This document shows, piece by piece, positions 17,052-26,759 of a stretch of DNA of 64,000 nt; position 1 is the first letter of the stretch; every line of letters begins with the position of its first letter. The DNA comes from Planktothrix sp. FACHB-1365 (GTDB lineage Bacteria; Cyanobacteriota; Cyanobacteriia; Cyanobacteriales; Microcoleaceae), in assembly GCF_014697575.1 (NCBI RefSeq), contig NZ_JACJSC010000016.1, forward strand, positions 1 through 64,000, given 5' to 3'. A program made the position numbers and the translations under genes. The notes under the pieces are model-generated. The model was given only the letters and a program-made list of their open reading frames with translations. It made no database searches and was not told the DNA's origin.

Positions 17052-17714
17052 GGGTATGAATTACACTCCTAAAACAGAATTTACAGGGGTAGCAAATTTT
17101 CCTCCTCTATCTACAGGAGGTTTTACAGGACTGGACAACACAGGTTAAGTGGGTTTCAGTCGTAGGGCTGGTTCCAAATCTTGTCTTGCTCTGTAAAAAG
17201 TAAATGTGAATTCTGTCCTATCCGTCTTGTCGCTGCGATTGAATGGTGGTTGTCTAGGGTCTAGGGCTATATATTTCTTTTAGTGATCGTTTTTTCCTAG
17301 TTTTCCCTAAAGCTGAATAACTCCATCAGGCTGTTAGGTTGCCAACCGAGGCTCGGCTTAGACAGAGAATCAGTGTTGATTTTCCTCTTTTCTCTCCCGC
17401 TTCCTGATTCTAGGAAGCTTAAGATTGTTTACATAGATTTACATCTCTCAAAATTATGACATACAACTAGGGGTGAAAGTCAAGGGCTTCATGGGAGAAT
17501 TTACCATTATAGCAACTTTTACTTTTGTTTGAATATTTTGATCATGCCCTATTTCTTTTGATAATACAACTGTAGTAATTGAGTAATAACCGAACTTGGG
17601 GTTATCGGTTATCAGTCATCAGTAGAGACGTGCCATGGCACGTCTCTACCAGTTATCAGTCATCAGTTATCAGTTATCAGTCATCAGTCATCAGTTATCA
17701 GTTTAGTCCGATTG
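17052..17714. other. Intergenic region, 663 bp, upstream of the sigma factor gene
   Basis: Presumably carries the sigma gene promoter and a long leader; I could not pick a convincing promoter. Its right end holds a palindrome (17622-17649) embedded in a short tandem array. No RNA gene was recognised. Confidence 0.5.
17602..17703. repeat. ATCAGTTATCAGTC tandem array interrupted by a 28-bp palindrome
   Basis: Seven-base units of the type TATCAGT/CATCAGT run on both sides of a perfect palindrome at 17622-17649, half-site GTAGAGACGTGCCA. The palindrome appears inserted into the array. It has a near-identical copy inside nifJ at 45707-45734. Confidence 0.85.
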
Positions 17715-19484
17715 TTAAAATCCTAAATCATCTTTTGCTAAAGCTGCTGCTTTTAATACCGTTTCATCTGACATTTCTTTCCAGTCGGTTTCTCCAATTT
17801 CTTGATAGAAGGTTTCATCATAGGGACGAGTTCTAACCACAACAGGCATGGGGACAGCATGACCTAAGACTAAAGCTTGTTGTTTAGAATCTAATTTGGA
17901 TAACACAGACCGCAAACTTTGTGCCCCAGAAACCCCGGTAAAAATAGCATCAATATCTTTATCATCATTAAGTAAAGCCGTAATTCGGGTTCCCACTTGA
18001 GACATCACTTCCGCATCAATTCCAGAGGGACGTTGATCGACAATTAATAAGGTAACAAAATATTTTCGCATTTCTCGCGCAATGGTTCCAAAAATCGTTG
18101 AACGCACAATTGCAGGATCTAAAAAACGGTGAGCTTCTTCAATGGTAATCACTAACTGTGTCGGACGATCTACGGGATTTTTGGAAGCTAAAAAATTCTC
18201 GGCTTTTCTAACGTAAGCTTGGTGAATGCGGCGAGTAATCATGTTAGTGACTAACATATAAGATAGCATATCGGATTGAGAACCAAATTCAACAACTACA
18301 TTTTTTCCCGCATCCAAAGATTGCAAAATTCGATCCACATAATTTGACGGACAAGTCGGACGCATATATTTTAAATTATCCATCCGCATTAATTTACGTT
18401 GCAGAGACATAATGGAACCTTTATGTCCTCGACGTTCATCACAAAACAGTTGGATTTCTTCATTGGTCATGGATAATAATTGCGTTATCCAATCTTTCCC
18501 AAACTCACTGCGAAGAATATTAGCATTATCAATTGTAGCTTCGGAAAGATTTAATTCCCGTTGCACTAACATAATATCTTCGACTTCAATTTGACTATAA
18601 CTTAAATACAATTCTTGAGCGTCTTTAATCCCCCGTCGTCGGGTTGATTCAGGATCAAGAGTATACACTTCCACTTGACCTGGAAATAGTTGTCTTAACC
18701 CTTTAACGGTACTAAATTGTTTACCCTCTGATACGGCTTCCCAGCCATATTCAGAGTGCATATCAAAGATTAAATTAACCGCCGCTTTTTTCTTAATAAT
18801 TCCCGATAATAATAATCGCGTTAAAAAGGATTTTCCCGTTCCTGATTTTCCAAATACCCCATTACTTCGTTCTACAAATCGATCTAAATCTAAACAAATG
18901 GGGACATCCATATCCAACGGTTTCCCGATGGCAAAATTGCGCCGTGTGGGGTCATCTTCCCAGCCAAAAATAATCCTAAAATCCCGTTCACTGGCTTCAT
19001 GAACCTGGGAAAAATGAACGGGAATAGTTTTTACAGGTAACAGTTCAATTTCTGTACTATTGGTTTGAGGTTGGAAAGACGCGATCGCCGCTATGCCATT
19101 TTTACCATTATTTTGAGGGCGAGAAGACCTCGCCCCTACTTTTTGTTGTTGCGTGGCGACACGAATGAGTTCTTCTTCTTCGGAAAATTCCCGACTCAAC
19201 ATTAACATCGGACTTAATTCAATGGTTCCGTAGGTGCTATTTCCAGCTAAAATTGCTTGTAAAAAATCATCATCCGGTTGAGGAGGGTTGGCGATAATTC
19301 GGGCGCTGGAGGTTCCCAAGGATACATCGGTCAGCAAACAGAAAAAATGCGATCGCTTCCCCCGCACCACTAAAAATTTTCCAACCCGCATTTCCTCGAC
19401 AGACACATCAGGATGTAAGCGAACTTCTAAACCTTTTGTCAGGGAACCTTGAATGACAGAACCCAGGGGTTTCTCAGTGGTCAT
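17715..19484 (-). CDS. HerA-like ATPase (DUF87)
   Basis: 589 residues. An N-terminal beta-barrel region (residues 1-110) precedes an ATPase with Walker A GKSGTGKS (212-219), Walker B-like LVITIEEAHRFLDP, and a downstream LLIVDQRPSGIDAEVMSQVG. This is the HerA/DUF87 family of hexameric DNA translocases; archaeal HerA works with the NurA nuclease, but no nurA-like gene is nearby here. Many cyanobacteria have this single gene. Residues 116-123 (VGARSSRP) are encoded by a palindromic repeat that elsewhere is intergenic. Start supported by MTTEKPLGSVIQGSL. Confidence 0.88.
   Translation of the reverse strand: MTTEKPLGSVIQGSLTKGLEVRLHPDVSVEEMRVGKFLVVRGKRSHFFCLLTDVSLGTSSARIIANPPQPDDDFLQAILAGNSTYGTIELSPMLMLSREFSEEEELIRVATQQQKVGARSSRPQNNGKNGIAAIASFQPQTNSTEIELLPVKTIPVHFSQVHEASERDFRIIFGWEDDPTRRNFAIGKPLDMDVPICLDLDRFVERSNGVFGKSGTGKSFLTRLLLSGIIKKKAAVNLIFDMHSEYGWEAVSEGKQFSTVKGLRQLFPGQVEVYTLDPESTRRRGIKDAQELYLSYSQIEVEDIMLVQRELNLSEATIDNANILRSEFGKDWITQLLSMTNEEIQLFCDERRGHKGSIMSLQRKLMRMDNLKYMRPTCPSNYVDRILQSLDAGKNVVVEFGSQSDMLSYMLVTNMITRRIHQAYVRKAENFLASKNPVDRPTQLVITIEEAHRFLDPAIVRSTIFGTIAREMRKYFVTLLIVDQRPSGIDAEVMSQVGTRITALLNDDKDIDAIFTGVSGAQSLRSVLSKLDSKQQALVLGHAVPMPVVVRTRPYDETFYQEIGETDWKEMSDETVLKAAALAKDDLGF
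19116..19139. repeat. Palindromic repeat inside the HerA-like coding region
   Basis: GGGCGAG and CTCGCCC (19117-19123 and 19129-19135) with a 5-base loop, followed by CTAC. The same family occurs between genes at 37979, 54626 (variant) and 56111. Here it is read in frame as residues 116-123 of the ATPase. Confidence 0.85.
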
Positions 19485-19792
19485 AGTTCAGTTTTTTGGG
19501 GGTTAGCAACGGGGAACTTTCGTTACGCATTGGGAGTTTATCGGGGGTTGTTGTATTGTTCATGATTCAACATTTTGACTGAAAATCAATCCCAACTCAC
19601 AATTTCCCTGTCAATAATATCTACTGTTTGCCGTTTTCCGTCAAGGGATTAATTGTTGTCAACTTGGAGTTGATTCTCAAAATTGTAGGGTTGAGAGGGC
19701 TTTAGCATCTTAGAATTCCTCCCAATTATCAGAAGTTTGTTGATTCTCAAAGTTGTAGGGTTGAGAGGGCTAAAGCCCTCACTACGGTTTAT
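19485..19792. repeat. Intergenic region, 308 bp, with a duplicated repeat
   Basis: TTGATTCTCAAA(A/G)TTG followed by TAGGGTTGAGAGGGCT occurs at 19670-19701 and 19740-19771. The second copy is extended into a hairpin, GAGGGC-TAAA-GCCCTC (19765-19780). No U-run follows on either side, so it is not a standard terminator. The remainder lies upstream of the HerA-like gene and holds nothing else that I can support. Confidence 0.65.
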
Positions 19793-21529
19793 TTAGGATG
19801 AAAAGCTATAAATGGTTTGGGGTTTTAACTGTTGACAAATGGAAGAAGGGAGTTGAGTCATCGGAAATTGTTTATGCTTGAGTTGTGCTTGTAAATTCGT
19901 CAGGGGATCTACCCCAGAAGAAATCAAAAATTGTAATTTTTGCAGATGGGGCCATTGAGTAATTTGATCTAAAATTGTTGTAATCGCTTTTAAGTAAGGA
20001 TGATCCAATTGTTGATACCAGTGGGGATCAGCAACTCCGGCTTGATCAAAGCCTAAATTAATAATTAATAATGCTTGATCAAACAACGCGATCGCCACAG
20101 GTCGAGCTTCTTCTTGGAGTAATAAATCATTGGTTTGGGCTAAAAAACGTAACTTTTCTAACCGTTCATAACGACTTTGTACAGAAGTCGGATGTCTTTG
20201 TCGTTCGAGATATTCTTCTTCTAAATTCAGGGAAGAAGGTTGAGGTTCATCCCAATTAATCGCAATGGTAATTAAATAAGTTTGCAATAATAAATGCCCT
20301 AATTTTTGAGCTTTAGTTGCTAAATAAACCGTATTATAATCCGTTGCTTCAATAATTAACGGTACTCGATCTACAATCTCAATTCCATAACCCTTTAACC
20401 CGGCAATTTTTCGGGGATTATTGGTAATTAAACGAATTTGACGGACTCCTAAATCATTTAACATTTGCGCCCCCATGCCATAATCCCGTAGATCTGGGGC
20501 AAAACCTAAGCGTTCATTGGCTTCAACAGTATCAAGTCCAATATCCTGTAAAGAATAAGCTTTAATCTTATTAATTAATCCAATCCCTCGCCCTTCTTGG
20601 CGTAAATAAACAATCACTCCCGACCCGGCATAATCAATCATTTTCATCGCTGTTTGTAACTGCATTCGACAGTCACAGCGCATTGATCCAAAGGAATCTC
20701 CCGTTAAACATTCTGAATGAACTCGCACCATCACAGGCATTTCTTTAAATTCTTCAGGATCACCTTTAACTAAAGCAATATGTTCGGTATTATCTAAAGT
20801 ATTGCGATAGGCATAAATTTTAAAATCGCCAAATTGTGTCGGTAATTTAGCAACGGTTTCTCGATAAACAAAACGATCATGTTTGAGGCGATAACTAATT
20901 AAATCTGCAATGGTAATTAATTTTAAATGATGAACTTTGGCATATTCCAATAATTCAGGAAGTCGCGCCATTGACCCATCGGAATTTTGAATTTCACAAA
21001 TCACACCCCCCGGATATAACCCCGCCAACCGAGATAAATCAACGGCGGCTTCCGTATGTCCGGCCCGTTTCAATACCCCGCCTTCCTTGGCCCGTAGGGG
21101 GAAAATATGGCCCGGACGTCGTAAATCTTCGGGGCGAGTCGCCGGGTTGATGGCAATTTGAATCGTTTTAGCCCGGTCATCGGCGGAAATTCCCGTTGAA
21201 ACCCCCATTTGAGGAGACGCATCAATACTAACCGTAAACGCCGTTTGGTTAGCATCGGTATTTTTCGTGACCATTAACGGCAAGTCTAACTGATCGAGAC
21301 GTTCTCCCGTTAACGCTAAACAAATTAATCCCCGTGCATATACCGCCATGAAGTTAATCATATCGGGTGTGGCAAATTGGGCAGCACAAATTAAGTCGCC
21401 TTCGTTTTCGCGGTGTTCATCGTCAACCACCACAATACAACGCCCCGCTTTGAGATCTGCTAAGGCGGCTTCAATGGTGTCAAATTGGACGGTGGGAGGG
21501 GTGTTTGTTGGTAGCACAGACTCGTTCAA
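19793..21529 (-). CDS. ribBA: Bifunctional 3,4-dihydroxy-2-butanone-4-phosphate synthase / GTP cyclohydrolase II
   Basis: 578 residues performing both entry reactions of riboflavin synthesis. Residues 10-215 are Rib[21 protein letters not shown], then [19 protein letters not shown]. Residues 220-415 are Rib[21 protein letters not shown] with the zinc cysteines, [18 protein letters not shown], and [21 protein letters not shown] further C-terminal extension of about 160 residues has no known catalytic role and is usual in cyanobacterial RibBA. The gene is monocistronic here. Confidence 0.97.
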   Translation of the reverse strand: MNESVLPTNTPPTVQFDTIEAALADLKAGRCIVVVDDEHRENEGDLICAAQFATPDMINFMAVYARGLICLALTGERLDQLDLPLMVTKNTDANQTAFTVSIDASPQMGVSTGISADDRAKTIQIAINPATRPEDLRRPGHIFPLRAKEGGVLKRAGHTEAAVDLSRLAGLYPGGVICEIQNSDGSMARLPELLEYAKVHHLKLITIADLISYRLKHDRFVYRETVAKLPTQFGDFKIYAYRNTLDNTEHIALVKGDPEEFKEMPVMVRVHSECLTGDSFGSMRCDCRMQLQTAMKMIDYAGSGVIVYLRQEGRGIGLINKIKAYSLQDIGLDTVEANERLGFAPDLRDYGMGAQMLNDLGVRQIRLITNNPRKIAGLKGYGIEIVDRVPLIIEATDYNTVYLATKAQKLGHLLLQTYLITIAINWDEPQPSSLNLEEEYLERQRHPTSVQSRYERLEKLRFLAQTNDLLLQEEARPVAIALFDQALLIINLGFDQAGVADPHWYQQLDHPYLKAITTILDQITQWPHLQKLQFLISSGVDPLTNLQAQLKHKQFPMTQLPSSICQQLKPQTIYSFSS

Positions 21530-21652
21530 AATCGTTTTTTCATCAACGCTTCTTTATTGATTGTAACGCTGTTGAACAATCGAGATCCCATTCCTTTAGA
21601 ATTTTAGCCTATAGCGATCAGATCAGTGCGATCGCATTTTCAACTCAAAATT

Positions 21653-22894
21653 TTATTGAATGGGCCATTCAGGAATGATTTGATCAATCTCTTTCATTAT
21701 CTTTAAGGTTGCTGTTAACGCGACAACAATTTTTTGATAATGTAGAATATCGTCCAAGGATAAACTACGATTAGCTTTTTTCCGATCTTTTAACCATTTA
21801 TCTAATACTTGATAGCCACCGATTTTAAATTCCCAGATTTCCATCGGTATTCCTTCAAAATAATGGGTTTTATTAATATAGATTCGTTGCTGTTGGGGTT
21901 TATAGGTGACTGCTGTAACGTTGTTGTCTCCTTCTCCTTGATATTGGGTAATTAAACGATTGAGTTGTTGAGATTCCATTAAATGTAATTTAACTAATTC
22001 TTCACCTTTTTGGGCTAAATTATTAAATAATTGCTCATTGCTGGTTAGGGGTAAGCGAGGAAAATCTATTTTTAGGAATTCTGCATATCGTTTTCGATAG
22101 GTAGGACTCTGGAAAATAGAATAAGTATAATAGAAAAATTTTTCTGGGGTTGGGATATATCCTAATTTAGCTTTAATTTCACTGAGGAAATTTTGAGAAA
22201 AGTTAGGGGTGCGCTCTGTAAATAATGTCCCTTGGTCATTTTGAGTATCTGGGTAAATATAAAGCGGGAAAAGACAAGATTGAGTTGTAGATTCTCCACA
22301 TTTCGTTTCAGTGATAAAACGAGAACAATAAAAATGATCACAGTCTTTTGATTTATTGATTCTAGCAGAGACAATGGCTAGATTATCTTTTAACATATTA
22401 CCCATGACTTCAAACCGAGGCATACAAATAAACCCTCTTGTTTGTCCTGTATAGTAAGTAAATCTAATATCAAAAGGACGATATAAAATCGGGACAATAT
22501 TACTATTTTCAATTCCATTTTTCTTTAAATCATTTTGAGCAAGTTCAACCTGCCAATCTCGCGCATCTTTTCCTAAATCATATTTTTGTCTAGCGACTTC
22601 TATAGGAAGTGAAACAAAATCTTTAACCGTATCTTGGACTTCCTGCTCTGACCATCTTATGGTTAATGAGTCTCTTGCCGTAACAATACCCACTGAATTA
22701 ACAGGCATTATATCAGTAATTTTCCAGCCTTGGTTATATTCAGCTAATAAATATTTATTTTGAGGAATAAAAACATAAAAAGGTGAAGTCGGAAAAATTT
22801 CTTTCCACTCAATTGTAGTAAAATCATTTTCATTAAGATAACGATACTTATCTTCCCGTGAACCCCAGATATCAATATGATAATATTTAGTCAT
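21653..22894 (-). CDS. Specificity/C-terminal half of a type ISP/IIG-like restriction-modification protein, copy 2
   Basis: 413 residues, starting MTKYYHIDIWGSREDKYRYL. In full-length family members this sequence directly follows the N6-adenine methylase domain, so the ORF is a detached C-terminal half. Residues 1-67 and 209-413 are almost identical to the copy at 23429, while residues 68-208, where the target recognition domain is expected, are unrelated apart from a few positions (YDL/YDI, RDW, YRPFD). It lies 8 bases after a HicA gene. There is no methylase or nuclease motif, so activity would need the half encoded at 24877. It may be a silent alternative recognition module or a free specificity subunit; I cannot tell which. 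Confidence 0.8.
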   Translation of the reverse strand: MTKYYHIDIWGSREDKYRYLNENDFTTIEWKEIFPTSPFYVFIPQNKYLLAEYNQGWKITDIMPVNSVGIVTARDSLTIRWSEQEVQDTVKDFVSLPIEVARQKYDLGKDARDWQVELAQNDLKKNGIENSNIVPILYRPFDIRFTYYTGQTRGFICMPRFEVMGNMLKDNLAIVSARINKSKDCDHFYCSRFITETKCGESTTQSCLFPLYIYPDTQNDQGTLFTERTPNFSQNFLSEIKAKLGYIPTPEKFFYYTYSIFQSPTYRKRYAEFLKIDFPRLPLTSNEQLFNNLAQKGEELVKLHLMESQQLNRLITQYQGEGDNNVTAVTYKPQQQRIYINKTHYFEGIPMEIWEFKIGGYQVLDKWLKDRKKANRSLSLDDILHYQKIVVALTATLKIMKEIDQIIPEWPIQ

Positions 22895-22902
22895 AAATTA
22901 TT

Positions 22903-23127
22903 TTACTCACTTTTCCATTCTGTTTCTGGAATGTCAGCATTGATCATAATATTGCGTAACGTACCAATAGGTAAATTACGGCCCTTGTGATAGGGTACAA
23001 TCGTTTGGAGTTGGCGATCTAAATTGCGCCATTTTCGATGACTCCCTTTCTGTGAAACTAACTCAAAACCATAATTTTTTAAGATATTTTCAACTTCATC
23101 TGCATTCATTCTGCGGATACGAGTCAT
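22903..23127 (-). CDS. hicA: HicA-family mRNA interferase toxin
   Basis: 74 residues of the double-stranded-RNA-binding-like HicA fold, with the catalytic His in SQKGSHRKWRN and the C-terminal VPYHKGRNLPIGTLRNIM. HicA toxins cleave mRNA. The start overlaps the stop of the upstream hicB by 4 bases, so the two are translationally coupled, here in the antitoxin-first order. The pair sits between the two alternative specificity halves of the restriction-modification locus. Confidence 0.93.
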   Translation of the reverse strand: MTRIRRMNADEVENILKNYGFELVSQKGSHRKWRNLDRQLQTIVPYHKGRNLPIGTLRNIMINADIPETEWKSE

Positions 23128-23327
23128 GTCACAGAAACCTCTCGCACCAGAGATCCTGCTTTTAATATAATCGGATCAGGTTCAAGATAAAGTGCGATCG
23201 CTTCGGTGATATTTTCTAACGCTTCTGCTTCAGTTTCACCTGCGGAAACACAACCGGGTAACTCTGGACACCAAACAGCCAATTCTCCGGTTTCAGGGTC
23301 AGGTTCTAAAATAACACGCCATTTCAT
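23124..23327 (-). CDS. hicB: HicB-family antitoxin
   Basis: 67 residues of the partial RNase H-like HicB domain (ILEPDPETGELAVWCPELPG, CVSAGETEAEALENITEAIA). It lacks a C-terminal DNA-binding helix, so it may neutralise HicA without a dedicated repressor domain. A ribosome site (CAGGAGAAAACCTG before the ATG) lies in a segment duplicated at about 26988. It precedes and overlaps hicA. Confidence 0.92.
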   Translation of the reverse strand: MKWRVILEPDPETGELAVWCPELPGCVSAGETEAEALENITEAIALYLEPDPIILKAGSLVREVSVT

Positions 23328-23428
23328 CAGGTTTTCTCCTGGGGATATTTAACCCTCAAAGACGTTGAGTTCGAGGCTATTGTTTAACTCATTAATTATT
23401 ATAGATCGCATTTTCAATTCAATCAATT

Positions 23429-24676
23429 TTATTGAATCGGCCATTCAGGAATGATTTGATCAATCTCTTTCATTATCTTTAAGGTTGCTGTTAATGCGAC
23501 AACAATTTTTTGATAATGTAGAATATCGTCAAACGATAAACTACGATTGGCTTTTTTACGATCTTTTAGCCATTTATCTAATACTTGATACCCGCCGATT
23601 TTAAATTCCCAGATTTCCGGCGGTATTCCTTCAAAATAACGGGTTTTATTAATATAGATTCGTTGCTGTTGGGGTTTATAGGTGATTTCTGTAACGTTAT
23701 TATTTCCTTCTCCTTGGTATTGGGTAATCAAACGATTGAGTTGTTGAGATTCCATTAAATGTAATTTAACTAATTCTTCGCCTTTTTGGGCTAAATTATT
23801 AAATAATTGCTCATTGCTGGTTAGGGGTAAGCGAGGAAAATCTATTTTGAGATATTCTGCATATCGTTCACGATAAGTGGGACTATGGAAAATTCCATAA
23901 GCATAATAAAATATTGCTTCTGGTGTGGGGATATATCCTAATTTGGCTTTAATTTCACTCAGGAAGTTGGGGGAAAAGTTAGAGGTACGTTCTGTAAATA
24001 AGTTATATTGATCGTTTTCGGTGTTAGGATAAATGTAAAGCGGGAATAAATAGTTAGTTTCTTTGGTTTTATTAGAGATTGCACAACACTCAATAATCCC
24101 CTTATCTACCCAAATCAAACTCCAAATATCTGCTTGTGATTGCTGGCGACTACAAATTAATCCTAGATTATGACCTAAAACCATTTGATTCATGACTTCA
24201 CATCTTGGTAATTCAACAATATCTTGATGGTGATAATAATTTCTCCAATCAAACGGACGATAAAGACAATAAGTAAAGTATTTTTCCCATTCAGAGTTAT
24301 TAACTAATGAATCTCTACTTTTACTAATTTTCCAATCACGAGTATCAGCAATATCATATTTATTAGCAATAACATCATCAGTAATATTCCGGTTTCTAAA
24401 ATCTTCTATTCGTTTTCTTAAAACATCTGCATCAAAATCTAAAGCAAAATGATCTCGATGAGTCTTAACACCCGTTGAATTAACAGGCATTATATCCGTA
24501 ATTTTCCATCCTTGGTTATATTCTGCTAATAAATCTTGATTTTGAGGAATAAAAAGATAAAAAGGTGAAGTCGGGAAAATTTCTTTCCACTCAATTGTCG
24601 TAAAATCATTTTCATTAAGATAACGATATTTATCTTCCCGTGAACCCCAGATATCAATATGATAATATTTAGTCAT
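23429..24676 (-). CDS. Specificity/C-terminal half of a type ISP/IIG-like restriction-modification protein, copy 1
   Basis: 415 residues, nearly identical to the ORF at 21653 over the first 67 and last 205 residues, with a different centre (for example THRDHFALDFDADVLRK and YCLYRPFDWRNYYHHQDI). The centre is where adenine-methyltransferase target recognition domains lie in this family. It begins 9 bases after a HicB-like gene, which in turn overlaps the methylase half by 4 bases, so this copy is the one most likely expressed together with the methylase. Its last residues, IDQIIPEWPIQ, match the end of copy 2 exactly. Confidence 0.82.
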   Translation of the reverse strand: MTKYYHIDIWGSREDKYRYLNENDFTTIEWKEIFPTSPFYLFIPQNQDLLAEYNQGWKITDIMPVNSTGVKTHRDHFALDFDADVLRKRIEDFRNRNITDDVIANKYDIADTRDWKISKSRDSLVNNSEWEKYFTYCLYRPFDWRNYYHHQDIVELPRCEVMNQMVLGHNLGLICSRQQSQADIWSLIWVDKGIIECCAISNKTKETNYLFPLYIYPNTENDQYNLFTERTSNFSPNFLSEIKAKLGYIPTPEAIFYYAYGIFHSPTYRERYAEYLKIDFPRLPLTSNEQLFNNLAQKGEELVKLHLMESQQLNRLITQYQGEGNNNVTEITYKPQQQRIYINKTRYFEGIPPEIWEFKIGGYQVLDKWLKDRKKANRSLSFDDILHYQKIVVALTATLKIMKEIDQIIPEWPIQ

Positions 24677-24685
24677 TAGACAACC

Positions 24686-24880
24686 TCAATTTAAACCTAA
24701 GCGATTTTGTATTTCTGAAGGATCAGCCACTTCAAAAAACAATTCTAAAGCTTCAATCAAATTATTTCTTGCATTTTCAATAGAATCACCTTGACTAGCA
24801 ATATCGAATTCGGGACATAAAGCAACATAACCATCACCTTCACGCTCAATGATAGCGGTAAATTTTGGGGTTCGGATCAT
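24686..24880 (-). CDS. HicB-like protein between the methylase and specificity halves
   Basis: 64 residues with the HicB fold signature (FTAIIEREGDGYVALCPEFD, ASQGDSIENARNNLIEALEL). Its ATG overlaps the methylase TGA (ATGA), so it is translationally coupled. No HicA partner is adjacent. It is only distantly similar to the other two HicB genes in the locus. It physically separates what should be one polypeptide; whether it is an antitoxin, a remnant of an inserted TA pair or a regulatory linker is unknown. Confidence 0.85.
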   Translation of the reverse strand: MIRTPKFTAIIEREGDGYVALCPEFDIASQGDSIENARNNLIEALELFFEVADPSEIQNRLGLN

Positions 24881-26724
24881 CTTGTTTCCTGGGGATATTT
24901 AATCATAAAACAAACAGCGACACCCTGCTGAATATCAAATACATTTTTATCGGGTAAACCATTAGGAGTCACTTCTTTTTTCTTACTATTCCCGTGTAAA
25001 TCCATTATATAAATTTCATCAAAGGTTTTCTCTAAACTTTGTCTCATCCCTCGAAAGGTAGGATTATCCAGATAACCATGATTGGTAATAAATGCTAAAA
25101 TTCCTGAACCTGTATGGTCAATTCGCCATTGTCCAAACCGAATAAATTTAACATAATCATCTTGTAAGTATTTGGGGTTACGTTCCCCTAATGGTACACC
25201 ATCTACATAATAATAGTCTTTTACTAATCCTGAGATCCATGCACTGTTATTCGCAGAATGTCCCGAATAAGGGGGATTACCTATGACTATCATCACTGGA
25301 AAATCTCGCTTAATTGCTGCGGCTTCATTGGCTTCTTGGGCGACATATTGACCAAATAAAATCTCAGATTTTTTTAACGCTTCATCTAAGGTATTGGTTA
25401 AATAAATTCCTAATCGTTGTTTCTGTTGAAATTGATAACCATAATTTTGTAATTGTAACCCTAATTTTAAATGAGCGATCGCATAGGGAGCCATTAACAA
25501 TTCAAATCCATATAAACGATTAAATAAATGCTCCTTAACATAATCATTCCAACTCCTTCCTAACCCCATTTCATCTAAATTTTGGTAAATTTGATTTACC
25601 ACAGTATAGAGAAATGTTCCAGTTCCCGTTGCGGGATCAAGAATTTGTACCCTTGGCTGTTTTGTAGTTTTATCTTGACTATAATCAGCCAAACCTAACG
25701 CTAAATTAAACCGATTTTTTAGAATTAAATCCACTGAACGCACAATAAAAGATACCACAGGTTCAGGTGTATAATAAACCCCTCGACTTTTCCGCAAAGC
25801 AGCATCATAAGCCGCGAGAAAGGTTTCATAAAAATGTACAACCGGATCTGACTGTCGGGTAGTTTTGCCAAAATTTTCTAAAATATTCGTCATATTAACT
25901 TGGGCTAAAAGCTGCACTAAATCATCAACAGCCCAATTAATTTGAGAAAGCGCATCCGTATCAACAACCGTATTAAATAACCGCTTTAAAAACGGGTTTG
26001 TATCGGGAATATATAACCCGGCTGTGCGTCGTTCAAACGCATAGTTTTGAGAGTTTTGAGCATGACTAACCCTAGCTGTAAATAAACCATAGGCGACAGT
26101 TTGAGCATACATATCCGCAAAAGTAGATTGTTCTAAATTCGGTAATAAAACCTCTTGAAATCCCTTTTTTAGTTGATGCAGTTGTCCGGTTTCTGTTTCT
26201 AGTTTTAAGGCTTCTATGACTGCATAACGAATGGCTTTTGTCAATCTTGCCATCTGTTTTGCTAAATCTTCAGGGTTATTAATTATTTCGCCCTGATAGT
26301 TCAGAAACCCTTGTATTAATTGATTAGTCTGTTCAGGATCAATGAATTGAATCTGATGATTAACTTGTTCTCCTAAAAGGGTTTTTAACCGTAATTTTCC
26401 GTTAACATACCAATGAAATTCTAAATAATTGGTTAAAATTAAATTAGCCCCAATATGGGATTCTCGATAACGTTCTAACTGTTCTGTTTTTTCAACGGTT
26501 GATAAATCAATTCCGATATCTTTCGCTTCTACATATCCAATTAATAACTCGCGTTTTCTTACGGTAAAATCAGGTATTCCGGCTTTATTTCCTTTTTCCT
26601 CAATACTGGCTTCAATCTGTTTTGAGGGATGATCTAATAAGGTTTTTAAAGCGGGGTAATGAGTGCGTTCACTCCCTCGTTGTAAATTTTTTTGAAGCGA
26701 TCGCAAATAAACTTCAAAATTCAT
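24877..26724 (-). CDS. Nuclease/N6-adenine methylase half of a type ISP/IIG-like restriction-modification enzyme
   Basis: About 615 residues. An N-terminal PD-(D/E)XK-like nuclease region shows GIPDFTVRK and LIGYVEAKD near residues 50-72. A helical connector follows, then the methyltransferase with motif I LDPATGTGTF and catalytic motif IV NPPY (numbered from the ATG at 26733, residues 366-374 and 486-489). The protein stops at YPQETR, where relatives run on into the KYYHIDIWG segment now carried by the separate ORFs at 23429 and 21653. No helicase motifs, so a IIG-like enzyme fits better than full type ISP. An AAGGA site 9 bases upstream favours the ATG at 26724 over the one at 26733. Confidence 0.88.
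   Translation of the reverse strand: MNFEVYLRSLQKNLQRGSERTHYPALKTLLDHPSKQIEASIEEKGNKAGIPDFTVRKRELLIGYVEAKDIGIDLSTVEKTEQLERYRESHIGANLILTNYLEFHWYVNGKLRLKTLLGEQVNHQIQFIDPEQTNQLIQGFLNYQGEIINNPEDLAKQMARLTKAIRYAVIEALKLETETGQLHQLKKGFQEVLLPNLEQSTFADMYAQTVAYGLFTARVSHAQNSQNYAFERRTAGLYIPDTNPFLKRLFNTVVDTDALSQINWAVDDLVQLLAQVNMTNILENFGKTTRQSDPVVHFYETFLAAYDAALRKSRGVYYTPEPVVSFIVRSVDLILKNRFNLALGLADYSQDKTTKQPRVQILDPATGTGTFLYTVVNQIYQNLDEMGLGRSWNDYVKEHLFNRLYGFELLMAPYAIAHLKLGLQLQNYGYQFQQKQRLGIYLTNTLDEALKKSEILFGQYVAQEANEAAAIKRDFPVMIVIGNPPYSGHSANNSAWISGLVKDYYYVDGVPLGERNPKYLQDDYVKFIRFGQWRIDHTGSGILAFITNHGYLDNPTFRGMRQSLEKTFDEIYIMDLHGNSKKKEVTPNGLPDKNVFDIQQGVAVCFMIKYPQETR
24887..24902. repeat. 16-bp sequence shared by the methylase 3' end and two hicB leaders
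   Basis: TCCTGGGGATATTTAA is found here inside the methylase coding end, and again at 23337-23352 and 26988-27003 just upstream of the two related hicB genes. It marks the point where the split coding region meets a hicB-type gene and is a candidate recombination junction. Confidence 0.7.
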
Positions 26725-26759
26725 GCTGATCATTCCTTAAAACAGATTGTCTTGATGAG

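Noticed and set aside
17715-19484. HerA-type anti-phage system (HerA with SIR2 or DUF4297)
   Set aside because: No SIR2, DUF4297 or NurA partner gene is adjacent; neighbours are a sigma factor gene and ribBA.
21653-26733. BREX or DISARM-type defence island
   Set aside because: Only a PD-(D/E)XK/methylase protein and Hic genes are present; there is no PglZ, BrxC, helicase or other hallmark gene.
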